A DNA stretch of 64,000 nt, taken from Seriola aureovittata. Taxonomy: Eukaryota; Chordata; Actinopteri; Carangiformes; Carangidae. Both the position numbers and the translations under genes were made by a program. The notes under the pieces were generated by a model. The model had not been told where the DNA came from and made no database searches. It saw only the letters and a program-made list of their open reading frames with translations. Of the stretch, positions 45,036 through 59,461 are shown piece by piece (position 1 is the first letter of the stretch; each line of letters starts with the position of its first letter). Location: positions 13,953,856 to 14,017,855 of the forward strand of contig NC_079368.1 in assembly GCF_021018895.1 (NCBI RefSeq). The letters are read 5' to 3'.

Positions 45036-47602
45036 TTTCACACATGCAGACAAACACACAGGGAGCGCTTACTGACAGTGGATTGGGGCTTTTCTTTGCA
45101 GACAAGTGTCCAGCGAGTGAAGTGTCAGCTGCCAGATGCAGGCTCTCATCACAGAAATGGAGCTCACTGGGAGATGGAGAGAAACTCCACACCAGCAGTT
45201 GGAAGCTAGATGACTGTTCCATGTGTTCATGTCTCACTGGAGATCCATAAAGCCTTACCATCACAGCCTGGGACCCATCTTGAGTTAGTGTGTGTGTGTG
45301 TGTGTGCTTGAAATAGTTAGGCAGAAAAAGAAAGAAAGACAGAGCCAGAGAACCGCCTGCATATATTCATCAGTTGCAGAGAAGTGTTTTGTTTCCTCTA
45401 CACCCTATTAGCAGTATACACTACATCACTTTTTCTAAATCATTTTTTTCATCCTGCATAATATCTTACTGCTAGTGGTCACATAAAAACAGTCTCTCTC
45501 CCTCTTGGAAAGACATTTTTTCTTGCACACATTTTGACATGAGGTGACAGTATTTATTTTCACCTCATTTTCTGTTGAAATGATCAGACTGGTACAGTGC
45601 ATCTCTTTCTCTCCTCCTCCTCCGCCTCCTCCTCCTCCTTCTTCTCCTTCTCCAAAGGGGACTCAGCTGTGGGCTGAGTGGGATCATGGGACTATGTTTC
45701 CGTGACAACCAGACATCATCACTGAATGCTGACACTAAAATAACAGACTGAATAATTTAGACAGATCCATTTTCAAACAGCATGTCAATTCACATCACTG
45801 GCCACAGACACCCTGCTTGGCACCCTGCAGACAGGCCCACCCAGGCCGGGGGACGGGTGGGGTGCAGCAGGGTCCAAAACTCATCTAAAAACAGTGAGGC
45901 TGTTAGAGCGAGTCATTTTGAAAAAAACTGTGAAAATGTGGGTAGTTGTATAATATAGGTCAATTGTGTCTCTTGAGATAAAAAAAAGAAAACTCAAACT
46001 GTTTAAAATCAAATATTTGCTTAATAAAATAAAATTGATATAAATATAAATTGATAAAAAAAATATATATTTAGTAGCAGAATAGGAAAAAAAGGAGGGA
46101 TGAAAGGAGCATTAGCACTGGCTCCATGATCAAAGTTCAAAAGACATCATCCATCAGGCATCATTTTTCACGTGTAATTTTCTCATTTAACTCCGTTTAA
46201 TTTAAAAAAAAGAACACTGAAATTAGCATTGATGACTGGCAATTTATCAGCATGAAGCATAGGAGCAATATGATGATAAGTAGGCCTAATTAATTGAGAC
46301 AGATTTGTAATGCATGTGATATCAAGATGTGAAATATGGGCCAAATGAGAGTTTAACAGCTAGGTTAGCGAGGAAGCTAAAGGAAGTTTTATTTCATGTT
46401 ATTCTTTTTGAATAAAACATTCATATTGTTGAATATTTTTTCACAGTTTCATATCACATATTATTACTTATTCCAGCAAAAGTGACATGAGATAACTCTA
46501 ACAGCACACACTCCCTCTCTTCATCTCCCTCAGGTTTCTTCCAAATTTTAGGTGGATGTTTTATGACAAGCTCATGGAAAAACGCAATCTTAGGTCTGCA
46601 GTTCATACAGCACGTCTACACAAATCAAAGAAAGACACATACATAAGACACATGTTCACACGTCACACACAGATCTAACTGATGACTTATTCAGATGGAA
46701 CCTCGGGCTGTGAACCAAATATTTGCACACATGGTTTATGCTGCTTTCTTCATGGCATGAGTGTTGAGAAATAGTCAGACACCATTGTGTCTGCACATGT
46801 TTGTGTGTGTGTCTGTGGAGCTGCAGCGTGTCTGTGTGTGCTCTTCCGTTACTTTACAAACTCGTATTCACACCCACACACACACACACGCCCAATCACC
46901 AGAGGGCTAAACAGAATAACGAAGCAGGGGAGGTGTAAAGGGCCTCGCAGGTGTCTCCTCTACTCTGTGTCTCTTTGTCTCCGTCTCGCTCACATTTAGT
47001 GTCACATTATCCTCCCTGCATCTCTCTTAAGTCGTGCTTTCATCCATCCAGTTGTTGAGCAAATTTTAAGCACAATTTTTCAGAATCATAACAGCAAACA
47101 TACATAACAGCAAAAGTAGCCATGCCTTTGAAACAACATCATATAAAACGTTCCTTAAAACCCAAGTAGGTTTAACAAGAGTGAATCTGCTTGCAGTATG
47201 AATCATGTTGTTTAAATTCTCATTCATATTACTAAAAGTCTTGGATCCTACTCTTTGTGGTCCATAACAACAAATAAAAATAAAATGCAAATTAGATACA
47301 TGAACACACTCATAGCTTTATGCAGTATCATTAACAATACACTGCATGTCCATCGCTATTAATCACCGAAACAAAACCTCAAGTATAACCTTTGTGCTGC
47401 TGAGACTGTTCTGTTGAAATTTCCTATTTTTAATTCTACATGTCTAATTCAGTGGCTGATCATAATTTACATAAAAATACCTCCCAGCTCTTGTTCTCTC
47501 TCTCTTTTTTTTTTTTTCCACTGACACGATATTTTGAATTTGACCTTATTTCTTGTGCTGGGGTTTGGGGAAAAGAATCCTCTTGGTGCACCCTGTCATC
47601 CC

Positions 47603-47649
<47 letters not shown>

Positions 47650-50600
47650 ACACACACACACCCCACCTCTCACCCCACCAACCTTCAGGCATTGCACCTG
47701 GGTACAACTCTTACACATACATACAGATATAAACACATACGCAAATGCATGCATAGACACATTCCCCCACACACATACATATGCAAGGCACAAGGACTAA
47801 CAACACAAAAATGTGTTCTCACTCAGACAAATTGTGTTTCCAGTCTCCAACAGCCGATCAGATTGTGTGTCCAACCCAGTGTTTGGGAAGTATGCGGCTC
47901 CAAACAGCCCTCGTCAGGAGGTCTCCCATTAGGTCTTATAACACCATGAGCAACTGGGGAAACGGCACACACACACACGCATAAACACAGTGTGAAAACC
48001 ACTGAGACACACACAGCAGGATTGATCTTCCTCAATCGTATTGATTAGCCTACCCCCAACTCAGAGCAGAAGATACCAGCTGTGTCAAGCCATTTACGTC
48101 CTGAAGTGCTCCGTCTCCTGCATGGAAGATGAAAATAATGACGCTGCGAGCGTCTTCTCTCAGAGAAATTCTGCTGGCTGCAAAAGGGCAGGAAGTCCAC
48201 AGGGAAACCGTTACCTCAGATGAAGGTCGCTCCAAGCCATTTGTTTTAACCCCCTGCCCCTGGTGCTGCCGAGTGTGTGAGTTTGTATTTGTGTGTGTGT
48301 GTGTGTGTGTTGTGTGTGTGTGTGTGTGTGTGTCTAATATGCTGTGTGTAACTACTCCTTGCGCTTATGTCTCATGTGGTTGGTATGTGGCGATGTGATC
48401 AGCTATTCTGTCAGTTTGTCTTTCTGTAATTTTGCATTTGCCATGCACACACTAACACACCAAGACACACGCTCGAACGCATGGCGGGGAGTAACATCAA
48501 GGGATTTCTGTTCAATTTATAGTTTATGATTTTATCTTCCTTGGACAGGACAGTTATTTCACATGATTTATAAAAAGAAAATGTATGAAAACTTTTCGTT
48601 TTAAAAAGCTGCACGCTGAGGACTCAGTACGATAATATCACAATGCAAGATTTACTAAGCTTAGAAAAGATTAATAAGCTGCTTTTTCATTTGGGAACTC
48701 CAGATTTTCATACTTTTTCTGACTATTCTGTCTGGTACTGAGGCAAAAATCCACAATTATTCATCTGAAACCTTTTGTCCTCTTTAAAATCTGATTTGGT
48801 GTAAAAAATTTATAGCACTGCAGCTAAAATAAGACAAATGAAAGGACTGGATTGTCTCATAGAGTGAATTATGAAGAATCCAGTGATAGTCCTGCTCCAA
48901 ACCAAAATTACTATTGTTAGTATTTCCTCTTGAAAACACCACATCACATGCCAAAAGTGTCAGGAAATATATCACGGGCAGGGGGAAAAGCAGCTGTTTG
49001 AGCTTCGATGAGGAGTCCCAGCTGTCTGATTTACAGTAGTGGAGCAGTTTTAAGACTTTTGTGCTTAACTCTTATCACATAAAAAAAAAACAACAACAAC
49101 AACATCCTCGTCTCTGGCAGACAATAAAAGCTATTAAAAAGAAACAGAGAAAAATAGTCATAAAATACTGAATAGAATAAAAAGTATACTTTCTTTCAGT
49201 AACATGTAGTGCAAGTGAATAATCCCAACAACACTCTGTTACTTCAACATTTTGAGGGGCAGTTTGTTTAATGTCTTAAAAGGAGTTCGGCTTGAAACTG
49301 GTGCGGCTGAGTGTGGGCCTGGAGGTGTGGGGAGGTTTCTACCAACAGAGGTGAAGCGCTTTAAGCTTCACTGCTCAGTGAAGGCGGAGGGTGTGTGAAC
49401 TCTGCCGTTTCACTCCCAGGACAGGACGTCTTTTATGTTGTGTGCAGTCGCTGTGGCTAACACTGAGCTAGATGTTAATGGTCGGTAAATACCTCCAAAA
49501 TGTAAAATGGCGGCTTTCCAAACCATCGTGTCTTTTTCTATTTCTACATGTCTTAAATAAAGAAGATGTGACCTGTGGGTGAGGAGGATGTGAGGTTGTT
49601 GACTGGCAGCTTTGACAGAAGAAGGTGGAGTTATGTAACAAATTACTTTTGCTGTTGCATAAACAACATGTAATGAGCAATTGATTACATTTCTTCAACT
49701 AACTTGTATTAAGTTGTTTTAATGGGTATATTTTCGCCACAGAATAATTTTTTTTTTTTCACAAAGGACTAGCTGTTTCCTCCAACTTCTCTCTGCGCAA
49801 TTTGCTTTCCTCTATATCCCCGTCTTTAAATTATTCATTATTACTGAAAGACTTTAATCAATCCCATGTGTAGAAACTTTACAACAGCACAAACAAAAAT
49901 GCCAAAGTCCAGTATATATATATATATATATACCACAGTGAACTGGGAGCATGTTACAGCAAATCACGTGTGTTCTCATGTGGCCTTGCAAGAATTTGTG
50001 TGTATGATGTGAGCATACATGACAATCCAGAAACCCATTCACCATGTGATTCCCTGATGTTTAAGCACCTGAAAAACATGTGAGCATGAGAAAACTAACA
50101 TGACCAACATCAACATGATATCTTTGAACTGTCTGATGTTTACATGTTGTGCGATGCCCGAAATCCCATTTTCATGATTTAGGTGAAATTTAGGTGGTTT
50201 TGCTCTACAGGTGAGACTTCGTGCCTGGCGCCTGAGCTCTTCAAACATCCCTCTGATGCGACAGACTGCTGTTTGGATTCGAGACAGCCGTCCATCTCTC
50301 TCCTCTCCAACTCAAAACATCTCTCTCCTGCTCTGCTGCTCTCCCGCCTACTCTCGCCCTTTTTTCCCTCTTTGCCCTCTCTGTATTTTTGACAAGCTGG
50401 CACACTCAAAGGGCACTGTCAAACCGTCAAACTTTATAAAATATAGATATAGAAAGAGATGCGCAGATGCCGAGGAAAAGGGGAGAGAAGATGAATGGGG
50501 GGAATATGAGAGAAGTGTAAAAAAAAGAGAGAAGACAGGGTGAGAGAGTGAGAAAAGAGATATGAGCCCTCTGTGGTAAAAGACAATAAAGTGTGAAAGG

Positions 50601-50733
50601 TTTTTCCTTTGTTTGATGTCCTCCCCTCGGGGGCTCTGTGACAGAGACCGCTGCAGAGCCCGAGTTAAAAGAGGAAAAATGACAGGAGCCATTTCTCTCT
50701 TTTTCTCTCTATGGCCCTTCAGGATGATGATTG

Positions 50734-50737
<4 letters not shown>
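43019..50737. other. intergenic region, no gene seen
   Basis: Noncoding, with GT or AC tracts at 43232-43277, 45003-45031, 47607-47661 and 48291-48334, and AT-rich sequence at 45950-46480. The stretch 43070-43200 is free of simple repeats and contains an 8-base inverted pair (CTCATTTG...CAAATGAG). No open frame resembles a protein. Confidence 0.5.

Positions 50738-50810
<73 letters not shown>
50738..50810. repeat. (GT)n microsatellite
   Basis: A pure GT tract of about 73 bases. Confidence 0.97.
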
Positions 50811-50812
<2 letters not shown>

Positions 50813-51666
50813 CAGAGACTGAGTGAGGGAAAGAAGGAGAACAAGAAGCAAAAGAGGGAAAGAGGGAGCCCTTGGGGTCTAATAAATCAGGCCTGCATTG
50901 AGCAGGAGGGTCCTGGAGGATCTTGCATGGGAAGACAGGTGTCCATAGCATTCTGGGGCAGAGGTTACGGTCAGACATATCAGTCATTTTATACAACACA
51001 CACACACACACACACACACAGACACAGGCAGGGCTGAAATTAACCAGAGACAAAACCCATTTCCTCCTCTTGTACTTCATTACCATGTCACAGCCCTCTG
51101 CTTCATATTTGGTTTTGTTTTAAATGTGAAATACTGCTGTGATCAAATAATGAGAGCAAAAGGCAATGCGAGACGCTTTTGTAAACAGTTTACCATTGAT
51201 TACTCCGGCGCTTATTGTGTTTCACTGTGTTTTTCTTTCAGTTTATAAAAAAGCAAGGCTGGCACCTTAGTGCACTGTGGCGGTGGCTCCCTGACAACAT
51301 TAGCATAATAACAATTCACAGGCTGGAGTTATGGAAATGAAATAAAATATCATTCTTTTATTCTGCAGCACGCAGCAGTATTCCACTAAGACATCCAGTT
51401 ATTATACATGACAAATAGGAATTAAAGACACGAGTTTGAGCCAGAATGAAGGTCTCTCCCACTGCCTCCCTGCTGTTTGAGTGTGTATGCCTGAGGTGTG
51501 TCTATGTGTATGTATATGAATGTGTGTTTGTGTAAGTTGCATAACCCTGGATCGATAGTTCAGTCGCTGTAATAAACACAGGAGGTCCTGGGAAATGGAG
51601 CTGTATATTTGTTTCTGGGATAAAACCAGAGCTGTCAACTGTCCATCATCTGTTTGAGTCATTTCC

Positions 51667-51901
<235 letters not shown>

Positions 51902-53503
51902 TGCATGCCTCAGGGTCACAGATAGGGGAATGTTGCGTGCCTCTCTTCTCTGTCCTCCTTTTCACCCTTACAGATGCAGAAAAATGAAACTTCTACATGC
52001 CGCAAACACACACACACACACACACACATAAAATACACACATACACGTGTGCAGACAGTCAAAGAGTGAAGGGTCCCGCAGAGTTCATAAGCTAGTGAAT
52101 AATAAAAGCTCCACACTGGCCTGGGCTGTCTGTCTGAGGTAAAAATGGCCTGTCTGTGACATGAATATGATTTTTGTTGTGTGTGTGCGTGCACGTGTGT
52201 GTGTTTGTGCACATGCAGATGTGTGTGAGTGAGTGTGCTCTCTATGGTAACTAGATGAATTATTCACTGTTTACTGATGAGGAAGCATTTAGGCTCCCAG
52301 GAGTGGTGCTCAGAAGCAGGCCTCACCTCTCTCCTCTTGCCCTCTCCATCTCTATCGTTCTCCTCTCCTCTTTCCTTTTTGCCCCCATCACACTTTTATC
52401 ACCTCTCTCTCCATTACTGGAGCTGTAGGTTCTAACATGACGCCTCTGTGGGACAACAGTGCAGCTGCAGAAATACATTGGTTTAAGCAGTTTTTCTGCG
52501 TTTAGCCCCAAATCTCTGCCTGTCTGGTCCCGCTGACCCAGTTGAGAAACAATGGCCTGGTGGTGAAATCTCTGTTATGGTGAACACAGCAGGAATTAAG
52601 TATTAAGCAGAGGGATGGCATTCATCGCCTTCTCTTTGGGGCTGCCTTTGCTGAATTAGCATCACTTCACTGGCTAGACTTGGGCATACAAATATACCCA
52701 CACAAATACTCACAAATCACTGGAAGCCAAGTTTAATCTTTCTCTCTCTCACACACACACACATATTAACATTAGCTAAAACACAGTTAATACACCCAAT
52801 AATCAAGCTTCTTTTACCAGGAGGAGGCTTTCACACCTGGGGACCATGCTACCCTCATCTAATTGGTCCGCTGAGAAAATCGCTAAGCTGTTCACATCTG
52901 CAGAGATACATACACACACGTATGCACACATGGACACACACACACACACACATACATGCGCACATGCACACACACACAGACACGGTCACCGTGCGCCAAT
53001 CAGTGCAGAGCTCCTTGGGCAATGTGCACAGTTCCATCCTTTTCTTTATCCATCCTTTATCCCATGGTTCATCCCTCGCTTTCAGCTCCATCGGTCCCAA
53101 TTACCACAGCCAGGGACCCCAATCCCTGAAACAGAATATCAACACACACGCACACACACACATACACACATATGCACAAATAGAGCACACTTTGCCACGG
53201 ACCAGTTTCCACCATAACAAAAGGGTCCTAGCTTTTTTAGCCCATTAGTATCTTTCCTATGTGTTTGTGGTGTTTTGTTAAGTGTGTGTAAGTGTGTGTG
53301 TGTGTGTGTATGTGTGTGTTTTTGGAGTTGGGTGGTTTCCCATCCGGAGCAGCCGTTGTGCTGCTTATTAAACAAAGCCTGTCTAAAGCTGTCCTAATCC
53401 TTTCCCATAGCTATCCCTGGCTACGCATATAGACACACACAGATTTCTGAACAGTTGCTGAAGTCCAGTGCTCAGCAACACATTTTGTCCTCTGTCAACC
53501 CCA

Positions 53504-53548
<45 letters not shown>

Positions 53549-54999
53549 AAGGTGGCGAGAAAGGAAAACTTGGCTACACACACACATGCACATACACGCA
53601 CACACACACATACATAGATATAGTACATCGTTTCTTTAGGGTCTGGCGGCTAGTCACCCATCTGGGACCGAAGATAACCCTCGCTACCCACTAGTCTACA
53701 CAGCAGTGTGCACAGATTGTGTGTAAGTGTGTGTGGGTGATGGGGGATTATATTATCGCTGCTTTAGAAGCCCCTGCACCCAGTACCACCAAACCAGCAC
53801 CCAACACAGCTCTACCAGCCAAAACCCTGCGTGTGCCATCTCTTTTTTAAACACTAATTCAAGGTCAAAGAAACCTGGAGAGATATCATGACTTCATTTC
53901 AAAATTAATTTGGCACAAATTACAGTGCTGAACCATAAGGTGGATGAAAAACTGCTTTTGGACACACAACACAAGTGTGAGTCCATCAGAAAGTCTGCTT
54001 CAGCTCATTTTAGCTGCGTATAACAGTTTTAGGGGATTGGCTGACAGGAAGCCTTGAGTGGTTAAGCCAAAATGACTTCAATAATCTTTTTGAATTATGT
54101 GCATCTAAGTCTGGCAGTCTTGAACAGTAAAGTTTATACACTTTAGGACACAAAAATAGTGTATAACTAGATAATCAAGTTACTGTCCAGCGTATTAAAG
54201 TTCAAACTGTGAAATAAATCTGAGTTCCCTAATAGGATGTAGATCACTGATTTTATTTATCACTGATAGATTGAATTCATGGTATTACAGTGACCTATTC
54301 TGTCACCACCCGATTAACAATATATAATTACCAAGTATTTTTGTAGGTCATATAGCAATAATAAATCAATTTGTAACAGTGTAACTGTTATCTGTAAGAT
54401 AACTTCAGTGCTTCTTAAAATGAACATTGTGCTGCTACTGGCTCCATAAACTAAATGGTTAGGTTTGGTATTAGATTTATAGATGGTTGCATAACTGGTC
54501 ACCTGAATGACTTTGATTTGAGAAATACGTACATTACACCTACAGGCCAAGAGCTGCCTGAGAAGACAAGCCTCCAAGTCCTCCCACCATAGCTACAAAG
54601 AAGTTTAATTGTGGTGATTGACTGAGGATTTGTGTTTAACTTTGGCTCAGGGACATTTCCGGAGGGAATTCATTTCACCAGTGATGGGTGGTAACCGGTA
54701 AGCATTCCTCCTGCTTGACCACTGTTTGATCACCTCAATTTCATAATAAAAATTCATTTATCTACAAGCTCATATTAGTCTTTTAGGTACACTACACTCC
54801 AGTGCTCATCTACATTCAACCAAACAGTTCATAGAAACAAAGATCCTGAGTTGGATATTATTCATACTGTGTCACCTTTATAGAGTGGAGAACCTCTGGA
54901 CCGCCTGACGCCTGATAAGCAAGTCATATCTGACAGTACATATAGCTGTATTTACTGTACTGTCAGCTGTTGTGTGCATGTGTGTAATGAGGCTTGTGT
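51902..54999. other. intergenic region, no gene seen
   Basis: Noncoding. CA-rich patches near 52006-52040, 52930-52980 and 53145-53175; a GA tract at about 53506-53543; AT-rich unique sequence 53850-54980. No coding exon recognised. Confidence 0.5.
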
Positions 55000-55004
55000 G
55001 TCGT

Positions 55005-55500
55005 GTTACGTGCCAGACAAAGGTAGGCCAGACCCAGATGCAGAGTAAATTCAAAAAACTGGTTTATTTAACAAAGTAGCAACAAAGAAAATCACTTTAC
55101 CAGGAATAAACGTAAAGTACCAAACAAAATATCAACAAAGTACCAACACAAAACGTAGAACAGAAAATCACCATACAAATGGGAAAAAGGCACAAGGTCA
55201 AAGTACAACAGAAAATAGTGTCAAGGCACCAAAAACTCACTACACTAGAAGGAATTCTCAAGAAGGACTTTGCGTGGCGAGAGGCAAGAGATCAACGAGA
55301 GCGCGAGGGACAAGCAGGAGCAAAGGGAATAATCCAGCACTGGGGACAAGGAGAGTGTGACTTAAGAAGGATGCTGATTAGGCCGAACGAGCTGCAGGTG
55401 TGCCGGTGGAAGAGCACTCCCGGAGATCGCCCCGCCTCTCGGCCACTCACACTGCAGGAAGGGGAGAGAGAAGTCAATCAGGTGCAAAACTAACTAACAC
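55005..55500. mobile_element. probable non-autonomous interspersed element
   Basis: From 'acgtgccagacaaagg' through 'gatgcagagtaaattcaaaa', 'actggtttatttaacaaa', several 'caaagtaccaaca'-like words and 'gagatcgccccgcctctc', the sequence has the look of a fish repeat built from short related phrases. Boundaries and family are uncertain. The 104-codon open frame across it (55179-55493) has no recognised domain. Confidence 0.4.
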
Positions 55501-55789
55501 AGAAAAACCAGACCACAACATGTCGCTGGCTGTTCACTCACTAAATGTGTGAATGAGACTGGAAGTGTGTCCACATCTCTGTTTGTCCACAGCTGTTTGT
55601 TGTGATATTTCCAGCTCTGGCTTGTGTTGAGTGTGACACCCTGTGACTTTGGTGATAATTGAAGCATATATAACCCCCCCACCCCACCCCCCACCCCCAT
55701 TGAGATCTGTTATTGTGTGTGTGCAGTGGGTTTGCATACCTATCCAGTGGAAAGGTATGGACCTCATCGTTGCTCACTCACCAGTAGGC

Positions 55790-56670
55790 CTGCACCGGGG
55801 CAGCGGCGGTGTGGAGACACAGAGCAGGGTTGATTGGTTTTGATGCTCCAGGCACTGACAACAGGCAGAATTTGAACCAGACACTGCATCACTGGGCCCT
55901 TACAGTTGTGAACAAGCCCCTTTATGCCACCAAGTACCCTTCAGACTGGGAGCTTCTCTCTGAGCGCAGTTCAGTCTTCACTTTGGGTTTTGAACCTCAA
56001 AATTTACTGAGCCACATAAGGATCGAATTCACATCCTCAAATATTCCAAGTGGTCCTCCAATACCATGATATTTGGTCAGACAACTGACCCTTATTTCCT
56101 AGAGCCTTTAAATATTTACTTTGGGTGTTCAACTTTAAATGTCACTGAAGAGCCAGAGGATCGAACACAAGACCTGAAAGCTCCAGTCTGGTCCTCTTAC
56201 TCTGCTATTTGAACGGAGACAGAGACTGAAAAGGTCCTCTTACACAAATGTGTTTCCCCTTGGACGCCATGAACTGCCAAAGGTGGTCCTAACTTTTCCT
56301 TTGGACAGCACCCAAAGGAAAAAGTCAAAAGCTCCTAGAAAAAGAGTGAAACAATCCTTAACTAAATAGATCAACATGTTCAAGGACTGCCTGGAGGTTC
56401 TGACATTTGATTTTCAGGCTTTAGTGATTTTTGAACTCCAACACCAAAAGTGAGAACTCATGTAACACAGCTCATAAGTGTCTGACCAAATGTCTCAAGG
56501 TGTTAAAGGGCTGTTTTGAAATGTTGAGGTTGTGGGTTCAAGCTTCAGAAAAGATACAAATGCTGTAGGAACTACAGCTTAGAAGTGTCTGAACAAATAC
56601 CTCAGGATGTTAGAAGAGTGCTCTCAAGTTTTGAGGTTGTGGGTTCAATCCTTGGTGATTTTTTAAGTCA
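55790..56670. repeat. run of tRNA-like (box B-bearing) modules
   Basis: At least four box B-like words occur within 900 bases, on both strands: 'aggatcgaattc' (56020) and 'ggatcgaacacaag' (56159) read as GTTCGATCC-type boxes on the minus strand; 'gttgtgggttcaagc' (56528) and 'gttgtgggttcaatcc' (56634) on plus. The last two units are partly similar to each other (about 108 bases apart). They look like degenerate tRNA-derived repeats rather than functional tRNA genes. Confidence 0.35.
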
Positions 56671-57261
56671 CAAACACAGATGAAAGACTTGAGGACTTTA
56701 GTATCAGTGAATCTTGAAATCCACTACCCAAAGTCAAGACTGACAAGTGCTCAGAGAGAAGCTCTGATTGCAGTGAGGTGTGTTAGTTTGCGACTGTACG
56801 TGGTTCGCGTTAAACCTTATCCTCTTGTGCCATTTAAAAAAAAATGTTTGCAACTACAATAATAAGACACTATTACTAAACATACCACTACTGTATTAAT
56901 ATTAAAATACACTGCAGAGTCATCCCTTTTGGCCACTCTAACGCTAATAGAGCGCACACCACTTTTTTTTGTCAAATGTTTAAATGTTAAAATCAATATA
57001 GTTAAATGATCCATTTTGAAAGACATTAAGAAGCATTTGTATGTATTCATGTCCCAGTCTGTGTTCACCACAGATGTGTGTTTGATAGGTAGACAAGGGT
57101 TCCCTCTTGACATTTTTTTTTTCTTAATTTAGAAAAGCAGCTTTGCAGTTATATTATGATAAAAGACTTTATTCTTTTTTTAAGTAAGAAGTGGGTGACC
57201 ACTAGAAATGATTTGGTTGACTTTTGCTGACAGTTGGTTGGAATATGTGTGTGTGTGTGTG

Positions 57262-57300
<39 letters not shown>

Positions 57301-57410
57301 TGTGTGTGTGTGTACAAAGGTAACATTGACCAGATAATTACCTCAAAATGTGTCTGCACACTCAAGTCATCACTTATGGAGATTGCATCCCAGACTAGTT
57401 TCATGCATTA

Positions 57411-57464
<54 letters not shown>

Positions 57465-58211
57465 AGACACACACACACACACACACACACAGACAGGCAC
57501 GCACACCGAGTGAATTGAGGTGATTTCAGAAGGGCTGGGGCTGTTTGAAGAGCTGCTTCAGACACACGCATCCCAAATAATTTCAATATTTCAATGCATC
57601 TCAATGAAGAGTCCTCAACATGGACGCAGCTGTCAAAGACAGATACACATATATTACACTCTCTTACTCTCGGAGCTGTCCCTTCAGTAAGTGTGTATAA
57701 TGTGTGTGACCAAGAAGGGCATGGCCACAAGCACTTCTTTGTTTCAAGACAAAGAGCAGGTCAAAAACATCATTAGTGGGAGGCTGCAGGACACACACGC
57801 TCACACACGCTCACACACACACACACTGTTTTCCAGATGCTAATACTATTGCCAGCAGGGTTTCTGGGCCCCAGTGAGACTCTGAAGCAATCGCTGGACT
57901 CACAGTAGGAAGCGCATCACTTCTCTCTGGCACACACAGCAACAGCATTTTTAGCCCAAAAGATTATTGAATTTTTATGAAAGCGACAAAATAAAAAGGA
58001 GAGGCAAGGTGAGCGGAGCATGGAGAGGAAAGAAAGAGGGGGAAAATTTGTTGACAGATCTATTGTTCAGCTTATTGTCCAGCTCTGTCTGTAACCTTGT
58101 CCTCATGAGTCAAGGCATAAATCACTGTAAATTGTGTTTGTTCACACTAATCCAACCTTGGTGTGGCGTGGAACGGTGCAGTCAGCACCTATGTGAACAT
58201 ACCCTCACCCA

Positions 58212-58244
<33 letters not shown>

Positions 58245-58925
58245 TAACCTGACCTCTCTCCTCTCTAGACTCCTCTGAACTGACATCAGCCTCACGTAAA
58301 GCTCTGACATCAGCTTTTAGAGGCCATAATATCTGATAAAAAACACTTTTGTCTGGTTAAAAACATTACAACATCGTTATTAGTGTGATGCACTTGCAGC
58401 ATCAAAATACTGCAGACACTAATTAGACGCTCTTATACTCGCACCCGCTGTTTAAACTCTCCTCTCGCACACTTTTCCTTCATTCTACATTTCCCTCTCT
58501 CTGTATGACTGCGAGGTGTAGGGCAAGAGGAATGTTCTGGTGTTGTTCTGGTGTCTGAGCCTGTATAAACACACACGCTGCACTGAGAAAGCAAAGGACA
58601 GTGGCTCAGACACATGCACACAAAACAAGGCTGTGCTGCTATAATCACCACGGAGCGGAGCGTCGGGGCCGAGTGGAAAACCACAAGAGAGGAGTGATGA
58701 CAAAGAGATGTTACACCTCTCTGTCCCTTCTCCTCCTCCCTCCACTCTCCTCCCCTCCCCCATCGTTCAATTCCCAGGCATCAAGGTCGGACCGTGATAG
58801 AAATGAAGCACTGCTCCATCCTTCTCCTATCCACTCTAGACACACACGCACAAAACACACTCTAAAAAACACACACACACACACACACACACAGACTGAT
58901 GAACGCCCGCTGCTGTAACTCACTC
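56671..58925. other. intergenic region, no gene seen
   Basis: Noncoding. GT and AC tracts at 57246-57314 and 57412-57492, shorter CA tracts near 58213-58241 and 58868-58892. No recognised exon. Confidence 0.5.
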
Positions 58926-58931
58926 CTCGCT

Positions 58932-58977
58932 GTGACATCATTAATACGACATACTGTCCACAGTGACATCATTAATA
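58932..58977. repeat. short direct duplication GTGACATCATTAATA
   Basis: The identical 15-base word occurs at 58932-58946 and 58963-58977, spaced 31 bases start to start. Each contains TGACATCA, close to the CRE/ATF site TGACGTCA, next to TTAAT. Confidence 0.9.
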
Positions 58978-59429
58978 AGGGCCGGGGTGGTGACTCTCCC
59001 TTAATGGCCTCCTAAATATGACAGGCTTGACATATTGTCCGTGTGGTGGTCCTGTGTTTGTGTGTGGGGGTGTGTATTCATGTCTAGCACAGAGGCCTGT
59101 GCATACGCTGGTGCCTGATTTACACTGCCGGCTGCCGTTTGCTGGGTAGAAGCAAATGTCAGCCAGAGCAGGCTCGCTGTCTTTTTTTAAGCAATTAGGG
59201 AAACAGTTTCTGTCCCACCCTGTGACACATCCTCACACACCTAGCGACAAACACAGAAAGAAACACACACACTGAGAGAGAGAGAGAAAGAGAGAGAGAG
59301 GCTCTGTTAGTTTCTTGGTTGATGGCCTACACTGAGCAGAAGATGGATTCTGAATAATTAGGGAGATAATTGCCCAGGCAGGGGAGAAAGAGAAGATCAA
59401 TGGCTGATCTTTGAGCGAGTTTGTGTGTG

Positions 59430-59461
<32 letters not shown>

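Noticed and set aside
55179..55493. 104-codon plus-strand frame as a gene
   Set aside because: It lies wholly within a probable interspersed repeat, with no recognised domain and no splice partners.
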